Positions 1 through 7,537 of a stretch of DNA of 64,000 nucleotides are shown piece after piece (positions within the stretch are counted from its first letter, which is position 1; every line of letters starts with the position of its first letter). The stretch comes from Thioclava electrotropha (GTDB lineage: Bacteria > Pseudomonadota > Alphaproteobacteria > Rhodobacterales > Rhodobacteraceae). The stretch spans positions 2,927,501 to 2,991,500 of the forward strand of contig NZ_CP053562.1 in NCBI RefSeq assembly GCF_002085925.2. Direction: 5' to 3'. The translations under genes were made by a program, and so were the position numbers. The notes beneath the pieces are model-generated. The model did not search any database, was not told the DNA's origin, and worked only from the letters and a program-made list of their open reading frames with translations.

Positions 1-45
1 CGTCATGGCGCTCTGCACCGACGATCCGGCAGACTGCGGCCTACC

Positions 46-146
46 TTCGGCTTGGCCCAAATATCCCGGGGGGCTCCGCAGGAGCGGGGGCAGAGCCCCC
101 TCTCGCCTTGCAAATGCGCCCTTCGGCGACGGGGCTGCGCCCCCTC
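46..146 (-). repeat. Rhodobacterales-type 3'-end intergenic repeat (copy 1)
   Basis: Read on the minus strand, in the direction of aroC, this stretch directly follows the aroC stop. It has GC-rich self-complementary arms (GGGGCTCTGCCCCC type) and then the core CCCGGGATATTTGGGCCAA ending in CGAAG. The same layout occurs at 3889-4013 (two facing copies) and 22567-22632, each time just downstream of a gene and in that gene's orientation. It probably acts as a transcript 3' end or terminator; that role is inferred. Confidence 0.7.
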
Positions 147-1245
147 AGCCGATCGTGCCGCGCACTCCGCCGGTCTGCGCCCGATCCATTAGGAACTGAT
201 CGAGGATCACGCAGGCCATCATCGCCTCGGCCACCGGCACCGCGCGGATGCCGACACAAGGGTCATGACGGCCCTTGGTGATCACCTCCACCTCTTCGCC
301 CGCGACATTGACCGAGCGGCGCGGCGTCAGGATCGACGAGGTCGGCTTCACCGCAAACCGCACCGTGATCGGCTGGCCGGTGGTGATCCCGCCAAGGATA
401 CCGCCTGCGTGGTTCGACAGATATTCGACGCCCTCGGGGCCCATCACCATCTCGTCGGCATTCTCGACGCCGGTCAGGGCTGCCGAGGCCATACCTTCGC
501 CGATCTCGACGCCTTTCACAGCGTTGATCGACATCATCGCAGCGGCCAGTTCGGTATCCATCTTGGCGTAGATCGGCGCGCCCAGACCTGCCGGGCAGCC
601 CTCGGCCACCACTTCGATCGCAGCCCCGACCGAGTTCTGACCCTTGCGGATCGCGGCGAGGTAATCGGCCCATTCATCCGCTGCCTCGGCATCGGGCAGG
701 AAGAACGGGTTTTGCAGGATCGCATCGCGGTCGAACTTCGCGCGGTCCAGATGTTTCGCGCCCATCTGCACCATGTAGCCATAGATCTGCAGATCGGGGA
801 CCAACTGGCGCAGCGCCGCCTGCGCCACCCCCCCGGCGGCCACACGCGCTGCCGTCTCCCGCGCACTGGAGCGCCCGCCGCCGCGATAGTCGCGAACACC
901 GTATTTCTGGTGATAGGTGATATCGGCATGACCGGGGCGGAACTGCCGCGCGATCTCGCCGTAATCCTTCGAGCGCTGATCGGTATTCTCGATCATCAGC
1001 TGGATCGTCGTGCCGGTCGTCTTGCCCTCGAACACCCCCGACAGGATGCGCACCGCATCGGGCTCCTTGCGCTGGGTCGTCTCCTTCGACTGGCCCGGAC
1101 GGCGACGGTCGAGGAATTGCTGGATGAACGCCTCGTCGATCTCGATGCCGGGCGGGCAGCCATCCACCGTCGCGCCAAGCGCAGGCCCGTGGCTTTCGCC
1201 CCAGGTGGTGACGCGGAACTGATGACCGAAAGTGTTGAACGACAT
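145..1245 (-). CDS. aroC: Chorismate synthase
   Basis: The 366-residue protein is the usual length for AroC, the last enzyme of the common shikimate pathway: it converts 5-enolpyruvylshikimate-3-phosphate to chorismate in the cytoplasm with reduced FMN. Family signatures are the N-terminal [18 protein letters not shown], the RPGHAD segment near residue 105, the [10 protein letters not shown] motif near residue 125 and the C-terminal [18 protein letters not shown]. The ORF is intact and opens at the conserved [13 protein letters not shown] start. It is monocistronic in this view, with DUF2794 upstream on the same strand and an intergenic repeat directly after the stop. Confidence 0.98.
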   Translation of the reverse strand: MSFNTFGHQFRVTTWGESHGPALGATVDGCPPGIEIDEAFIQQFLDRRRPGQSKETTQRKEPDAVRILSGVFEGKTTGTTIQLMIENTDQRSKDYGEIARQFRPGHADITYHQKYGVRDYRGGGRSSARETAARVAAGGVAQAALRQLVPDLQIYGYMVQMGAKHLDRAKFDRDAILQNPFFLPDAEAADEWADYLAAIRKGQNSVGAAIEVVAEGCPAGLGAPIYAKMDTELAAAMMSINAVKGVEIGEGMASAALTGVENADEMVMGPEGVEYLSNHAGGILGGITTGQPITVRFAVKPTSSILTPRRSVNVAGEEVEVITKGRHDPCVGIRAVPVAEAMMACVILDQFLMDRAQTGGVRGTIG

Positions 1246-1364
1246 GGGACGCGCGCCTCGCAGGTTTCCTTCGGCGCTGGCTTAGCAAGTCAGGGGCTGC
1301 GAGGCAACGCGCATGGCATTGGGCGCGGCAGCTTAGAAAGACCTTGGTTGCGCGCGGGACGCGC

Positions 1365-1712
1365 TCACTCCACCGCGCGGATCAGCTTGCGCTCGAGCAC
1401 GCGCAGCACCTGGCGCAGATCGTGGCCGCGCCGCAGCACCTGCCCCTGCTGCCCGATCACCGCATATTGCCCCTGTTTCGAGCGCAGCGCGGGCCGTTTC
1501 TCGATCCGGTAGATCGGCACTTCGGCGGCGCGGCGAAAGATCGAGAAGACCGCGACATCGCGCAGAAAACTCATCCCGTAATCACGCCACTCACCGGCCG
1601 CGACCGCGCGCCCGTAAAGCGACAGGATCACGCCAAGCTCGGAGCGATCGAAAGCGATCTGCTCCGGCACGCCGGAAGGGTTCGGATGGGGGGAAGGCGT
1701 TTGAACCGTCAT
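1365..1712 (-). CDS. DUF2794 domain-containing protein
   Basis: A 115-residue protein recognised as the DUF2794 family, small proteins found almost only in alphaproteobacteria. Its core runs FDRSELGVILSLYGRAVAAG and then WRDYGMSFLRDVAVFSIFRR, followed by a basic C-terminal half containing YRIEKRP. There is no signal peptide or membrane segment, so it is likely cytoplasmic. No biochemical role is established for the family. It lies about 120 bp upstream of aroC on the same strand, and nothing in the sequence shows that the two are co-regulated. Confidence 0.85.
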   Translation of the reverse strand: MTVQTPSPHPNPSGVPEQIAFDRSELGVILSLYGRAVAAGEWRDYGMSFLRDVAVFSIFRRAAEVPIYRIEKRPALRSKQGQYAVIGQQGQVLRRGHDLRQVLRVLERKLIRAVE

Positions 1713-1870
1713 TTACAAAGGGTACATCGCGCGTGGCGCAAATCAAGCCCACCCGCGCTAAGGTTGCATGCGCCTTTGCCGCGCCGGAATAAGACCGCGA
1801 AAATGCCTGATTTCCTGCGCCTTCCTGCCGGGTTTCCACGCCACCTTCAATTCAGCGGAAAACGCTAAAA

Positions 1871-1917
1871 GCCCGACGGTGCGGTAAACAGCCCCCACCC
1901 AGTTCGTATCGTCGGGC
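1871..1917. other. Intergenic inverted repeat, possible small RNA 3' part
   Basis: The 286-bp gap between the DUF2794 gene and the I78-like gene has no ORF. It contains a perfect 8-bp inverted repeat, GCCCGACG (1871-1878) and CGTCGGGC (1910-1917), followed on the plus strand by GCTTTT. This lies just before the strong hairpin at 1935-1969. The pair of stems would suit a small RNA with its own terminator, but I recognise no named family. Confidence 0.35.
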
Positions 1918-1934
1918 GCTTTTCCCTCCTGCAG

Positions 1935-1969
1935 AAAAGCCCCGTGTCCTGGTCAGACACGGGGCTTTT
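1935..1969. terminator. Bidirectional intrinsic terminator
   Basis: A near-perfect hairpin: AAAAGCCCCGTGTC at 1935-1948 pairs with GACACGGGGCTTTT at 1956-1969 across a short loop. The A-run on one side and T-run on the other make it usable from both strands. It lies downstream of the minus-strand I78 genes and could also end any plus-strand transcript from 1713-1930. Confidence 0.8.
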
Positions 1970-1998
1970 CCTTTTCCCGATCAGTCGCACGCTCTGCC

Positions 1999-2301
1999 CT
2001 AGTAGCAGCGCACCGCCGCAATCGTGCCGCTCTTGTCGATCTCGAAGTTCACGCGATCCGGGGCGTAATCCATCGTCACCGCATCGCCCGGATGGATGAT
2101 GCGGTGGGGCCGCGCGAGGGTGAGCCCTGCCAGCACCGATTCAGGCCGCCCTTCCAGCGCCGCGAGCCCGGGCGGCGGACAGGTGCCCGCCGCGGGCGGC
2201 CCCGACCGCGGCGGCATGCGGTGCGGCTGGCAGGCCGCGACCCCGAAGACTGCGACCCCAAATGTGACAATCAGACCGATCCGCGCCCTGCTCCGTTCCA
2301 T
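1999..2301 (-). CDS. I78-family peptidase inhibitor-like lipoprotein
   Basis: A 100-residue protein starting at MERSRARIG, with a hydrophobic signal ending in a lipobox (VAAC) at about residue 24. The C-terminal half follows the Inhibitor I78 pattern: a Cys, PESVLAGL, RIIHPGDAVTMDYAPDRVNFEID, G-I-AAVRCY. The known family members are small serine-protease inhibitors. Here the lipobox suggests anchoring at the periplasmic face of a membrane. The longer upstream extension has no coding character and overlaps the preceding gene. Its partner at 2307-2675 ends 5 bp upstream, so the two are probably one transcript. Confidence 0.8.
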   Translation of the reverse strand: MERSRARIGLIVTFGVAVFGVAACQPHRMPPRSGPPAAGTCPPPGLAALEGRPESVLAGLTLARPHRIIHPGDAVTMDYAPDRVNFEIDKSGTIAAVRCY

Positions 2302-2306
2302 CAGGC

Positions 2307-2675
2307 TCACCCGCAATCGATGTTGTAGACATTCCCGCGCGAGTCGAGCCGGAAGACGACGCGCTGCGGGTTGTAGACCTGATCCTCGACGCCACGCCAT
2401 TCCACGATGCGATAGGGCTTGGCGATCCCCAGCGTCTGGATCTGCGCCGCTGGCTGGCCGAGGACCGAGGTGTAGTTCACCGCGCCGCAGGTGTCGGGCT
2501 CACGCTCCTGCAAGCCGCCCTTGGTGACGCTGACCGGCGAAGTGACATAGGGCGCGGGCGCACCAGGCTGGGGCGCAGGATAGGCGCCACCCGTGGGGGT
2601 CTCGCTCATCGGACCCGCGGGATCGCAGGCCGCAAGCGCCAGCATCGAACCCATGACGAAAAATCGTTTCAACAT
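2307..2675 (-). CDS. I78-family inhibitor-like lipoprotein, second copy
   Basis: A 122-residue protein starting at MLKRFFVMGSMLALAAC, a classic lipoprotein signal with the lipid-bearing Cys at residue 17. A Pro/Gly-rich linker (about residues 20-50) leads to an I78-like domain with CGAVNYTSVLGQPAAQ, PYRIVEWRG, RVVFRLDSRGNVYNIDCG. The VTMDYxPDR motif of its neighbour is replaced by a more divergent sequence, so inhibitory activity is less certain. It lies immediately upstream of the 1999-2301 gene on the same strand, giving a tandem paralogous pair. It is divergently oriented to the formaldehyde dehydrogenase gene. Confidence 0.78.
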   Translation of the reverse strand: MLKRFFVMGSMLALAACDPAGPMSETPTGGAYPAPQPGAPAPYVTSPVSVTKGGLQEREPDTCGAVNYTSVLGQPAAQIQTLGIAKPYRIVEWRGVEDQVYNPQRVVFRLDSRGNVYNIDCG

Positions 2676-2748
2676 GTCGCACCCTTCATTGCATTGGCCG
2701 CGCCGATAACGCAGGCTATTGCGGAATTTATACAAGGAGTATGCGCCC

Positions 2749-3879
2749 ATGAGAACCCGTGCCGCAGTCGCGCTCGAGGCGGGAAAACCGCTCGAAATCA
2801 TGGAAGTGGAGCTGGACGGCCCGAAAGCGGGCGAAGTGCTCGTCGAGATCAAGGCCACCGGCATCTGCCACACCGACGAATTCACCCGCTCGGGCGCCGA
2901 CCCCGAGGGCATTTTCCCGACCATCCTCGGCCATGAAGGCGCGGGCGTCGTGCTGGAAGTCGGCGAAGGCGTGACCACGCTGAAGCCGGGCGATCACGTG
3001 ATCCCGCTCTACACGCCGGAATGCCGCGAATGCCCGTCCTGCCTGTCGGGCAAGACGAACCTCTGCACCGCGATCCGCAACACGCAAGGTCAGGGCCTGA
3101 TGCCGGACGGGACCACGCGCTTCAAGATGCTCGATGGCACGCCGATCTATCACTACATGGGCTGCTCGACCTTCGCGAACCACACGGTGATGCCCGAGAT
3201 CGCGCTCGCCAAGGTCCGCGACGACGCGCCGTTCGAGAAGATCTGCTATATCGGCTGCGGCGTCACCACCGGCATCGGCGCGGTGATCAACACCGCCGGC
3301 GTCGAGATCGGCTCGACCGCCGCCGTGTTCGGCCTCGGCGGGATCGGTCTGAACGTGATCCAGGGCCTTCGCATGGCGGGTGCAGACATGATCATCGGCG
3401 TGGACCTGAACGACTCGAAAGAGGAAATGGCCCGCAAGTTCGGCATGACCCATTTCGTGAACCCGTCGAAATCGGACGTTCCGGTGGTGCAGCAGATCGT
3501 CAACCTGACCAAGACCGAGCGCGACCAGATCGGCGGCGTGGACTATTCCTTCGATGCCACGGGCAATGTGCAGGTGATGCGCGACGCGCTGGAATGCTCG
3601 CACCGCGGCTGGGGCGTGTCGGTCATCATCGGCGTCGCACCCGCGGGGGCCGAGATCGGCACCCGCCCGTTCCAGCTCGTCACGGGCCGGACGTGGAAAG
3701 GCACCGCATTCGGCGGCGCCAAGGGTCGGACCGATGTGCCGAAATTCGTCGAGTGGTACATGAACGACAAGATCGAGATCGACTCGATGATCACCCACAC
3801 GATGCCGCTCGAAGACATCAACAAGGCGTTTGATCTGATGCATGCGGGCGAGTCGATCCGCTCGGTCGTGATCTACTAA
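2749..3879 (+). CDS. S-(hydroxymethyl)glutathione dehydrogenase / class III alcohol dehydrogenase
   Basis: A 376-residue zinc dehydrogenase that oxidises S-hydroxymethylglutathione (from formaldehyde and glutathione) with NAD. Catalytic zinc ligands C40 and H62 are visible, as is the structural zinc cluster C92-C95-C98-C106 ([16 protein letters not shown]). The Rossmann glycine motif GLGGIGL lies near residue 200. The C-terminal [20 protein letters not shown] and [18 protein letters not shown] are class III hallmarks. The start at 2749 has AAGGAG 9 bases upstream; the in-frame TTG at 2719 is less likely. No S-formylglutathione hydrolase gene is adjacent. Confidence 0.96.
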   Translation: MRTRAAVALEAGKPLEIMEVELDGPKAGEVLVEIKATGICHTDEFTRSGADPEGIFPTILGHEGAGVVLEVGEGVTTLKPGDHVIPLYTPECRECPSCLSGKTNLCTAIRNTQGQGLMPDGTTRFKMLDGTPIYHYMGCSTFANHTVMPEIALAKVRDDAPFEKICYIGCGVTTGIGAVINTAGVEIGSTAAVFGLGGIGLNVIQGLRMAGADMIIGVDLNDSKEEMARKFGMTHFVNPSKSDVPVVQQIVNLTKTERDQIGGVDYSFDATGNVQVMRDALECSHRGWGVSVIIGVAPAGAEIGTRPFQLVTGRTWKGTAFGGAKGRTDVPKFVEWYMNDKIEIDSMITHTMPLEDINKAFDLMHAGESIRSVVIY

Positions 3880-3888
3880 AGCCCAAGG

Positions 3889-4013
3889 CCGGGGGCGCTG
3901 CCCCCGGACCCCCGGGATATTTGGACCAAGGCGAAGATAAGAGAGCGATCTCCCCTTCGCTTTTGGTCAAATATCCCCGGGTGAATTCGCGCCAGCGAAG
4001 AGGGGCAGCGCCC
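3889..4013. repeat. Two facing copies of the 3'-end intergenic repeat
   Basis: The gap between the convergent dehydrogenase and thiQ genes is filled by two inverted copies of the repeat. The plus-strand copy (about 3889-3936) has GGGGGCGCTGCCCCC, then CCCGGGATATTTGGACCAAG and GCGAAG. The minus-strand copy (about 3956-4013) has AGGGGCGCTGCCCCT and then CCCGGGGATATTTGACCAAA. Each follows one gene's stop codon in that gene's orientation, so together they look like back-to-back 3' ends. Confidence 0.75.
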
Positions 4014-4709
4014 CTAACTTCCCAGATAATCCCGCAGCGCAGGCGGCGGATCGTCGAGAAGCGGTCCGGTCTCTTGCGGCGCATGGGCGCGGCCCTCGGC
4101 CACCAGAACCGTCTGCGGGCAAAGCGCCCGCGCATCCTCGGGATCGTGGCTGACCATCAACACCGTCGTGCCCTGTTCGCGGGCGATCTCGGCCACCAGC
4201 GCCAGCATCTCGGATTTCAGCGCGGGCCCCAGCGCCGCGAAAGGTTCGTCCAACAGCAGGATCGGGCGGCCACGGAGCAGCGTCCGCGCGAGCCCCGCAC
4301 GGCTTTGCTGCCCGCCCGAAAGCGCGCCGGGTTTGCGCCTCTCCATCCCCTCAAGGCCCACCCGCGCCAGCGCGGTCTCGATCCGGGCGCGGTCGGTCGC
4401 GTCGATCTTGCCTTTCGGGTTCAGGCCAAGCGCGAGATTGGTCTCGAGCCGCAGATGCGGGAAGAGGTTCTGATCCTGAAACAGGATCGAGAGCGGGCGC
4501 TCCCCCGGCGGCGTCGCGGTGATGTCCTCGCCCTGCCAGAGGATGCGGCCACTTGCGGGCGACAAGAACCCGGCGATGGCCGAAAGCAGCGTCGATTTCC
4601 CCGCGCCGGACGGGCCGATCAGCGCGACGCGCGCACCGGTCTGGATGGTGAGATCGGCATCGAGGCGGAAATCGCCCTGTGTGAGGGTCAGTCTATCGAG
4701 GGTCAGCAT
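4014..4709 (-). CDS. thiQ: Thiamine/TPP ABC transporter ATP-binding protein
   Basis: A 231-residue ABC ATPase that powers thiamine import through ThiP. It has Walker A GPSGAGKST (about residues 33-41), the Q-loop segment FQDQNLFPHL, the signature LSGGQQSR and Walker B ILLLDEPF with the following D-loop and SHDPEDA switch histidine. It overlaps the 3' end of thiP by 17 bp, as in a tight operon. It is last in the thiB-thiP-thiQ order, and expression should follow the TPP riboswitch upstream of thiB. Confidence 0.95.
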   Translation of the reverse strand: MLTLDRLTLTQGDFRLDADLTIQTGARVALIGPSGAGKSTLLSAIAGFLSPASGRILWQGEDITATPPGERPLSILFQDQNLFPHLRLETNLALGLNPKGKIDATDRARIETALARVGLEGMERRKPGALSGGQQSRAGLARTLLRGRPILLLDEPFAALGPALKSEMLALVAEIAREQGTTVLMVSHDPEDARALCPQTVLVAEGRAHAPQETGPLLDDPPPALRDYLGS

Positions 4710-6255
4710 AATGCCCCGCGCGGTCGAGCGCCCAGAAAAGCGCGAAGGTGAGGATCAGGAGCAGGCTCGCAGCGCCCGCTGCCTGATCCATGCGATAAGA
4801 GCCCATGAGCTGGAAAAGCGCCAGCGGCAGGGTGCGGGTCTGCCCGTCGGAGAACAGCGTGATGACGCCCAGATCGCCCATCGAGAAGGCCGCGGCCAGC
4901 CCCGCCGAGAAGCCCAGCGGCCGGGCAAGGCGCGGAACCGTCAGCAGGCGCAGCCGGGCAAAACCGCGCAGGTTCAGCGAGGCGGCGAGCCGGTCGTAAT
5001 CAGCCTGAAGCGTGCGGATCTCGGGCATCAGGATGCGGGTCGCGAAAGGCACCGACAACGCGGCATTGGTCAGCAGCACCATCGGCAGGGCGAGGTCCGT
5101 GGGGTTCACGAAAGGCCGCGCGATCAGGAAGGCGCCGGTGCCCATCACGAGGCTCGATGCTGTCATCGGCAGCATCGCCGCGATCTCCGCCCAGCGTTGC
5201 CGCGTGGCCACCAGCGCGAGCGGCAGGGCGATGGCGAGCGTGATCACGGTCGAGGCCAACGCGATCACCAGCGAGGTCAGCGTGGCGGGCCAGATCATCT
5301 CCGGTAGCTCGGCGAGCGCAGGCAGCCCACGGGCGAAGACCGCCCCGATGGGGAGCAGCAGGAAGACGGCTGCCAGAAGGATCGCGAGCGTATCGAAGGC
5401 CACGCGATCCGCCCCGCCGGACAACTGCGGAATCGGTGTGGCGCGGCGGTCATGCCCCGCGCCAAAGCTCGACGGCAGGGTCGCGCGCGCGGCGATCAGC
5501 AGCGCCGCGACCGAGATCGCGACCTGCACCAGCGCAAGGCTCGCCGCGCGTCCCATGTCGAAATCGAAGCGGAACGCCTGATAGATAGCCAGCTCCACCG
5601 TGGTCGCGCGCGGCCCGCCGCCCAAGGTAAGCGCCACTGCAAAGGAGGTCAGGCAGACGAGGAAGATCGCGAGGAACGCGCCGGGCAGAACACTGCGCAG
5701 CATCGGGCGTTCGAGGTGGCGGGTCACCTCGGCCGGGCCGAAGCCGAGGGTGGCCGCAAGGCGGAACCGCTCGGCCGGGATCGCCTCCCAGCCGTGCAGG
5801 ATCATCCGCGTGGCCAGCGGCAGGTTGAAGAAGACATGGGCGATGATCACGCCCTGCGCCCCATAGATCGAGATCGGATCGATGCCGAAGGGCGCCAGTG
5901 CCGCATTGACCAGCCCGCGCCGTCCGAAGACCGCGATCAGCCCGAAGACCGCGACGATCACCGGCAGGATGAACGGCGCTCCGAGCAGCGAGATCAGCAG
6001 CCCTCGCCCCGCAAAGCGACGCCGGTGCAGCGCGCGGGCCACCGGGATCGCCAGCGCACAGGAGATCAACGCCGAGGCAGCCGCCTGCCACAGCGTGAAG
6101 CGGATCGCGGCGAGGTCGGTCTCGCGCAGATCCGTCAGCCCGCCCGCGCGGATCGTCACCGCCGCCAACGTGCCAAGGACGAGCGCGGCCAAAGCCGCAC
6201 CCGCCAGCATCGCCCAGAGGGGCGCGCGTCTTATTTGGAGAAGGCGCGTTGCCAT
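4693..6255 (-). CDS. thiP: Thiamine/TPP ABC transporter permease (two-domain)
   Basis: A 520-residue inner-membrane protein, the length expected for ThiP. It contains two homologous permease halves with about six membrane segments each. Both halves carry an EAA-like loop that docks to the ATPase: the first near HGWEAIPAERFRLAATLG, the second near LQADYDRLAASLNLRG. It overlaps thiQ downstream and thiB upstream (25 bp with the thiB 3' end), so the three genes are translationally linked. It moves thiamine or its phosphates delivered by periplasmic ThiB into the cytoplasm. Confidence 0.95.
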   Translation of the reverse strand: MATRLLQIRRAPLWAMLAGAALAALVLGTLAAVTIRAGGLTDLRETDLAAIRFTLWQAAASALISCALAIPVARALHRRRFAGRGLLISLLGAPFILPVIVAVFGLIAVFGRRGLVNAALAPFGIDPISIYGAQGVIIAHVFFNLPLATRMILHGWEAIPAERFRLAATLGFGPAEVTRHLERPMLRSVLPGAFLAIFLVCLTSFAVALTLGGGPRATTVELAIYQAFRFDFDMGRAASLALVQVAISVAALLIAARATLPSSFGAGHDRRATPIPQLSGGADRVAFDTLAILLAAVFLLLPIGAVFARGLPALAELPEMIWPATLTSLVIALASTVITLAIALPLALVATRQRWAEIAAMLPMTASSLVMGTGAFLIARPFVNPTDLALPMVLLTNAALSVPFATRILMPEIRTLQADYDRLAASLNLRGFARLRLLTVPRLARPLGFSAGLAAAFSMGDLGVITLFSDGQTRTLPLALFQLMGSYRMDQAAGAASLLLILTFALFWALDRAGHYADPR

Positions 6256-7223
6256 TCGTCCAGCGCCGGACCGCGCAGTTTCTCGGCCTCGGCCTCACCC
6301 AGATAGAGCGTCTTGTCGGGCATCGGCAGTTTCTGGAACACCTCCGGCAATTGATCCTTGGGCAGTTTCGCCGGGAAGGACCAGTTCGCCGTTGCGATCA
6401 TGCCCTGAAAATCGGGGCTGAGTACGTAATCGAGGAATTTCTGCGCCAGCTCGGGGTGCTTCGAGGTCTTCAGTTGCGCGACCAGTTCGGGGGTGAAGTA
6501 ATGCCCCTCGGGGAAGATCGCCGCGACCTTGCTGTCATCATCCTCGGCCATGATGTGATAGGCGGGCGAGGTGACGTAGCTGAGCACCATATCCGCCTCG
6601 CCATCGGTGAACATCCCGTAGGCCTCGGACCAGCCCGGCGTCACGGTCAGCACCTTGGGCGCGATCTTCGTCCAGGCCTCTTCGGCCTTGTCGCCGTAGA
6701 TGTCCTTCACCCACAAGAGCAGCGACAGACCCGCAACCGAACTGCGCGGATCTTCGATGACGACCTTGTAGGCGTCATCGGGCGCATCCAGCAGGTCCTG
6801 GAAGCTCGCGGGCGGGTTCTTCAGCTTGGTCTTGTCGTAGACGAAGGCCAGCTCCGACCAGTCGAAGGGCAGGAAAATCGGATCGTCCCATTTGATCGGC
6901 ATAGTCAGATCGGACGTGTCTTCGTTATGCGGGGCGAACAGGCCCGTAGCGCGCGCCTTCGCGGTCACGTCGGTGTTCAGACCGATCGCGATATCGGCCT
7001 GCGTCTTGTCGCCTTCGAGCAGGATGCGCGGCAGCACATCGCCCGCCACGAATTTCAGATCGCAATCGCAAGTCGCCTCGAACCCTTTCTCGATCGCGGG
7101 GCCGGGGCCCCATTCGCTCGTGAAATAATCGGGCGCGTAGACGGTGAGTACGGGCTTGTCCTCGGCCGCCGCCATCGTGGCGATCAGGCTCAGGGCTCCC
7201 GCAAGCATCAGGTGGGTTTTCAT
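6231..7223 (-). CDS. thiB: Thiamine ABC transporter substrate-binding protein
   Basis: A 330-residue periplasmic binding protein with a Sec signal peptide cleaved around AAAED (about residue 21). Family features include LTVYAPDYFTSEWGPGPAI, then FEATCDCDLKFVAGD, and a conserved C-terminal region with FLDYVLSPDFQGMIA. It is the first gene of thiBPQ. The Shine-Dalgarno GGAGTG before the ATG is part of a pairing element tied to the TPP riboswitch, so ThiB synthesis should fall when thiamine pyrophosphate is plentiful. Confidence 0.95.
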   Translation of the reverse strand: MKTHLMLAGALSLIATMAAAEDKPVLTVYAPDYFTSEWGPGPAIEKGFEATCDCDLKFVAGDVLPRILLEGDKTQADIAIGLNTDVTAKARATGLFAPHNEDTSDLTMPIKWDDPIFLPFDWSELAFVYDKTKLKNPPASFQDLLDAPDDAYKVVIEDPRSSVAGLSLLLWVKDIYGDKAEEAWTKIAPKVLTVTPGWSEAYGMFTDGEADMVLSYVTSPAYHIMAEDDDSKVAAIFPEGHYFTPELVAQLKTSKHPELAQKFLDYVLSPDFQGMIATANWSFPAKLPKDQLPEVFQKLPMPDKTLYLGEAEAEKLRGPALDEWQRAFSK

Positions 7224-7227
7224 GCCT

Positions 7228-7254
7228 CACTCCTTGGGCTTGCCGGGCGGAGTG
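7228..7254 (-). promoter_or_regulatory. Ribosome binding site sequestered by complementary element (TPP expression platform)
   Basis: Read on the minus strand, CACTCC (7254-7249) is perfectly complementary to the thiB Shine-Dalgarno GGAGTG (7233-7228). The pairing extends to about 8 of 9 positions (CCCCACTCC with GGAGTGAGG), with a loop of about 15 nt. This sits between the riboswitch aptamer and the thiB ATG and has no U-run. The sequence therefore supports control of translation initiation rather than termination. Confidence 0.65.
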
Positions 7255-7272
7255 GGGCCGGAAGATCCGGCT

Positions 7273-7359
7273 ACCTTCCCTCCGCCGGTCTTAACCGGTT
7301 CAGGTTCAACGGGTTCGCGTGGATCGCATCTCAGCCGGATCGTCCGGCACCCCGAGGTA
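7273..7359 (-). promoter_or_regulatory. TPP (thi-box) riboswitch
   Basis: On the minus strand the THI-element landmarks appear in order: CCTCGGGGTGC, a P3 stem-loop ending GGCTGAGATG, ACCCGTTGAACCTGAACCGG, and TTAAGACCGGCGGAGGGAAGG. CTGAGA and the ACCTGA/GGAGGGAA segments form the pyrimidine- and pyrophosphate-binding regions in known TPP aptamers. It lies about 50 nt upstream of thiB, in the leader of the thiamine transporter operon, as expected. Confidence 0.95.
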
Positions 7360-7537
7360 GGGCGCAACGTAAGCGCGCGCGGCTGCGGACGCAAGGGCAA
7401 GCAGGCACAGCGTCCCTGCCCCGCGCACGGACGCTCTGGCGAGTTCCCGCCAGTGGCGAGCCGCGCCGGATTTCAATGGCTTGCAACTGCGCGCGGCGCG
7501 ACGCAGGCTCGATCTGGAACGGATTTGGGAGGAACCG

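Noticed and set aside
265..1512. 415-residue plus-strand ORF opposite aroC
   Set aside because: It is a shadow of the aroC and DUF2794 reading frames. Its His/Arg/Asp-rich composition is typical of the antisense frame in GC-rich DNA.
2728..3843. 371-residue minus-strand ORF opposite the formaldehyde dehydrogenase
   Set aside because: Antisense shadow of a strongly conserved enzyme; the composition is His/Ala/Arg-rich with no recognisable motif.
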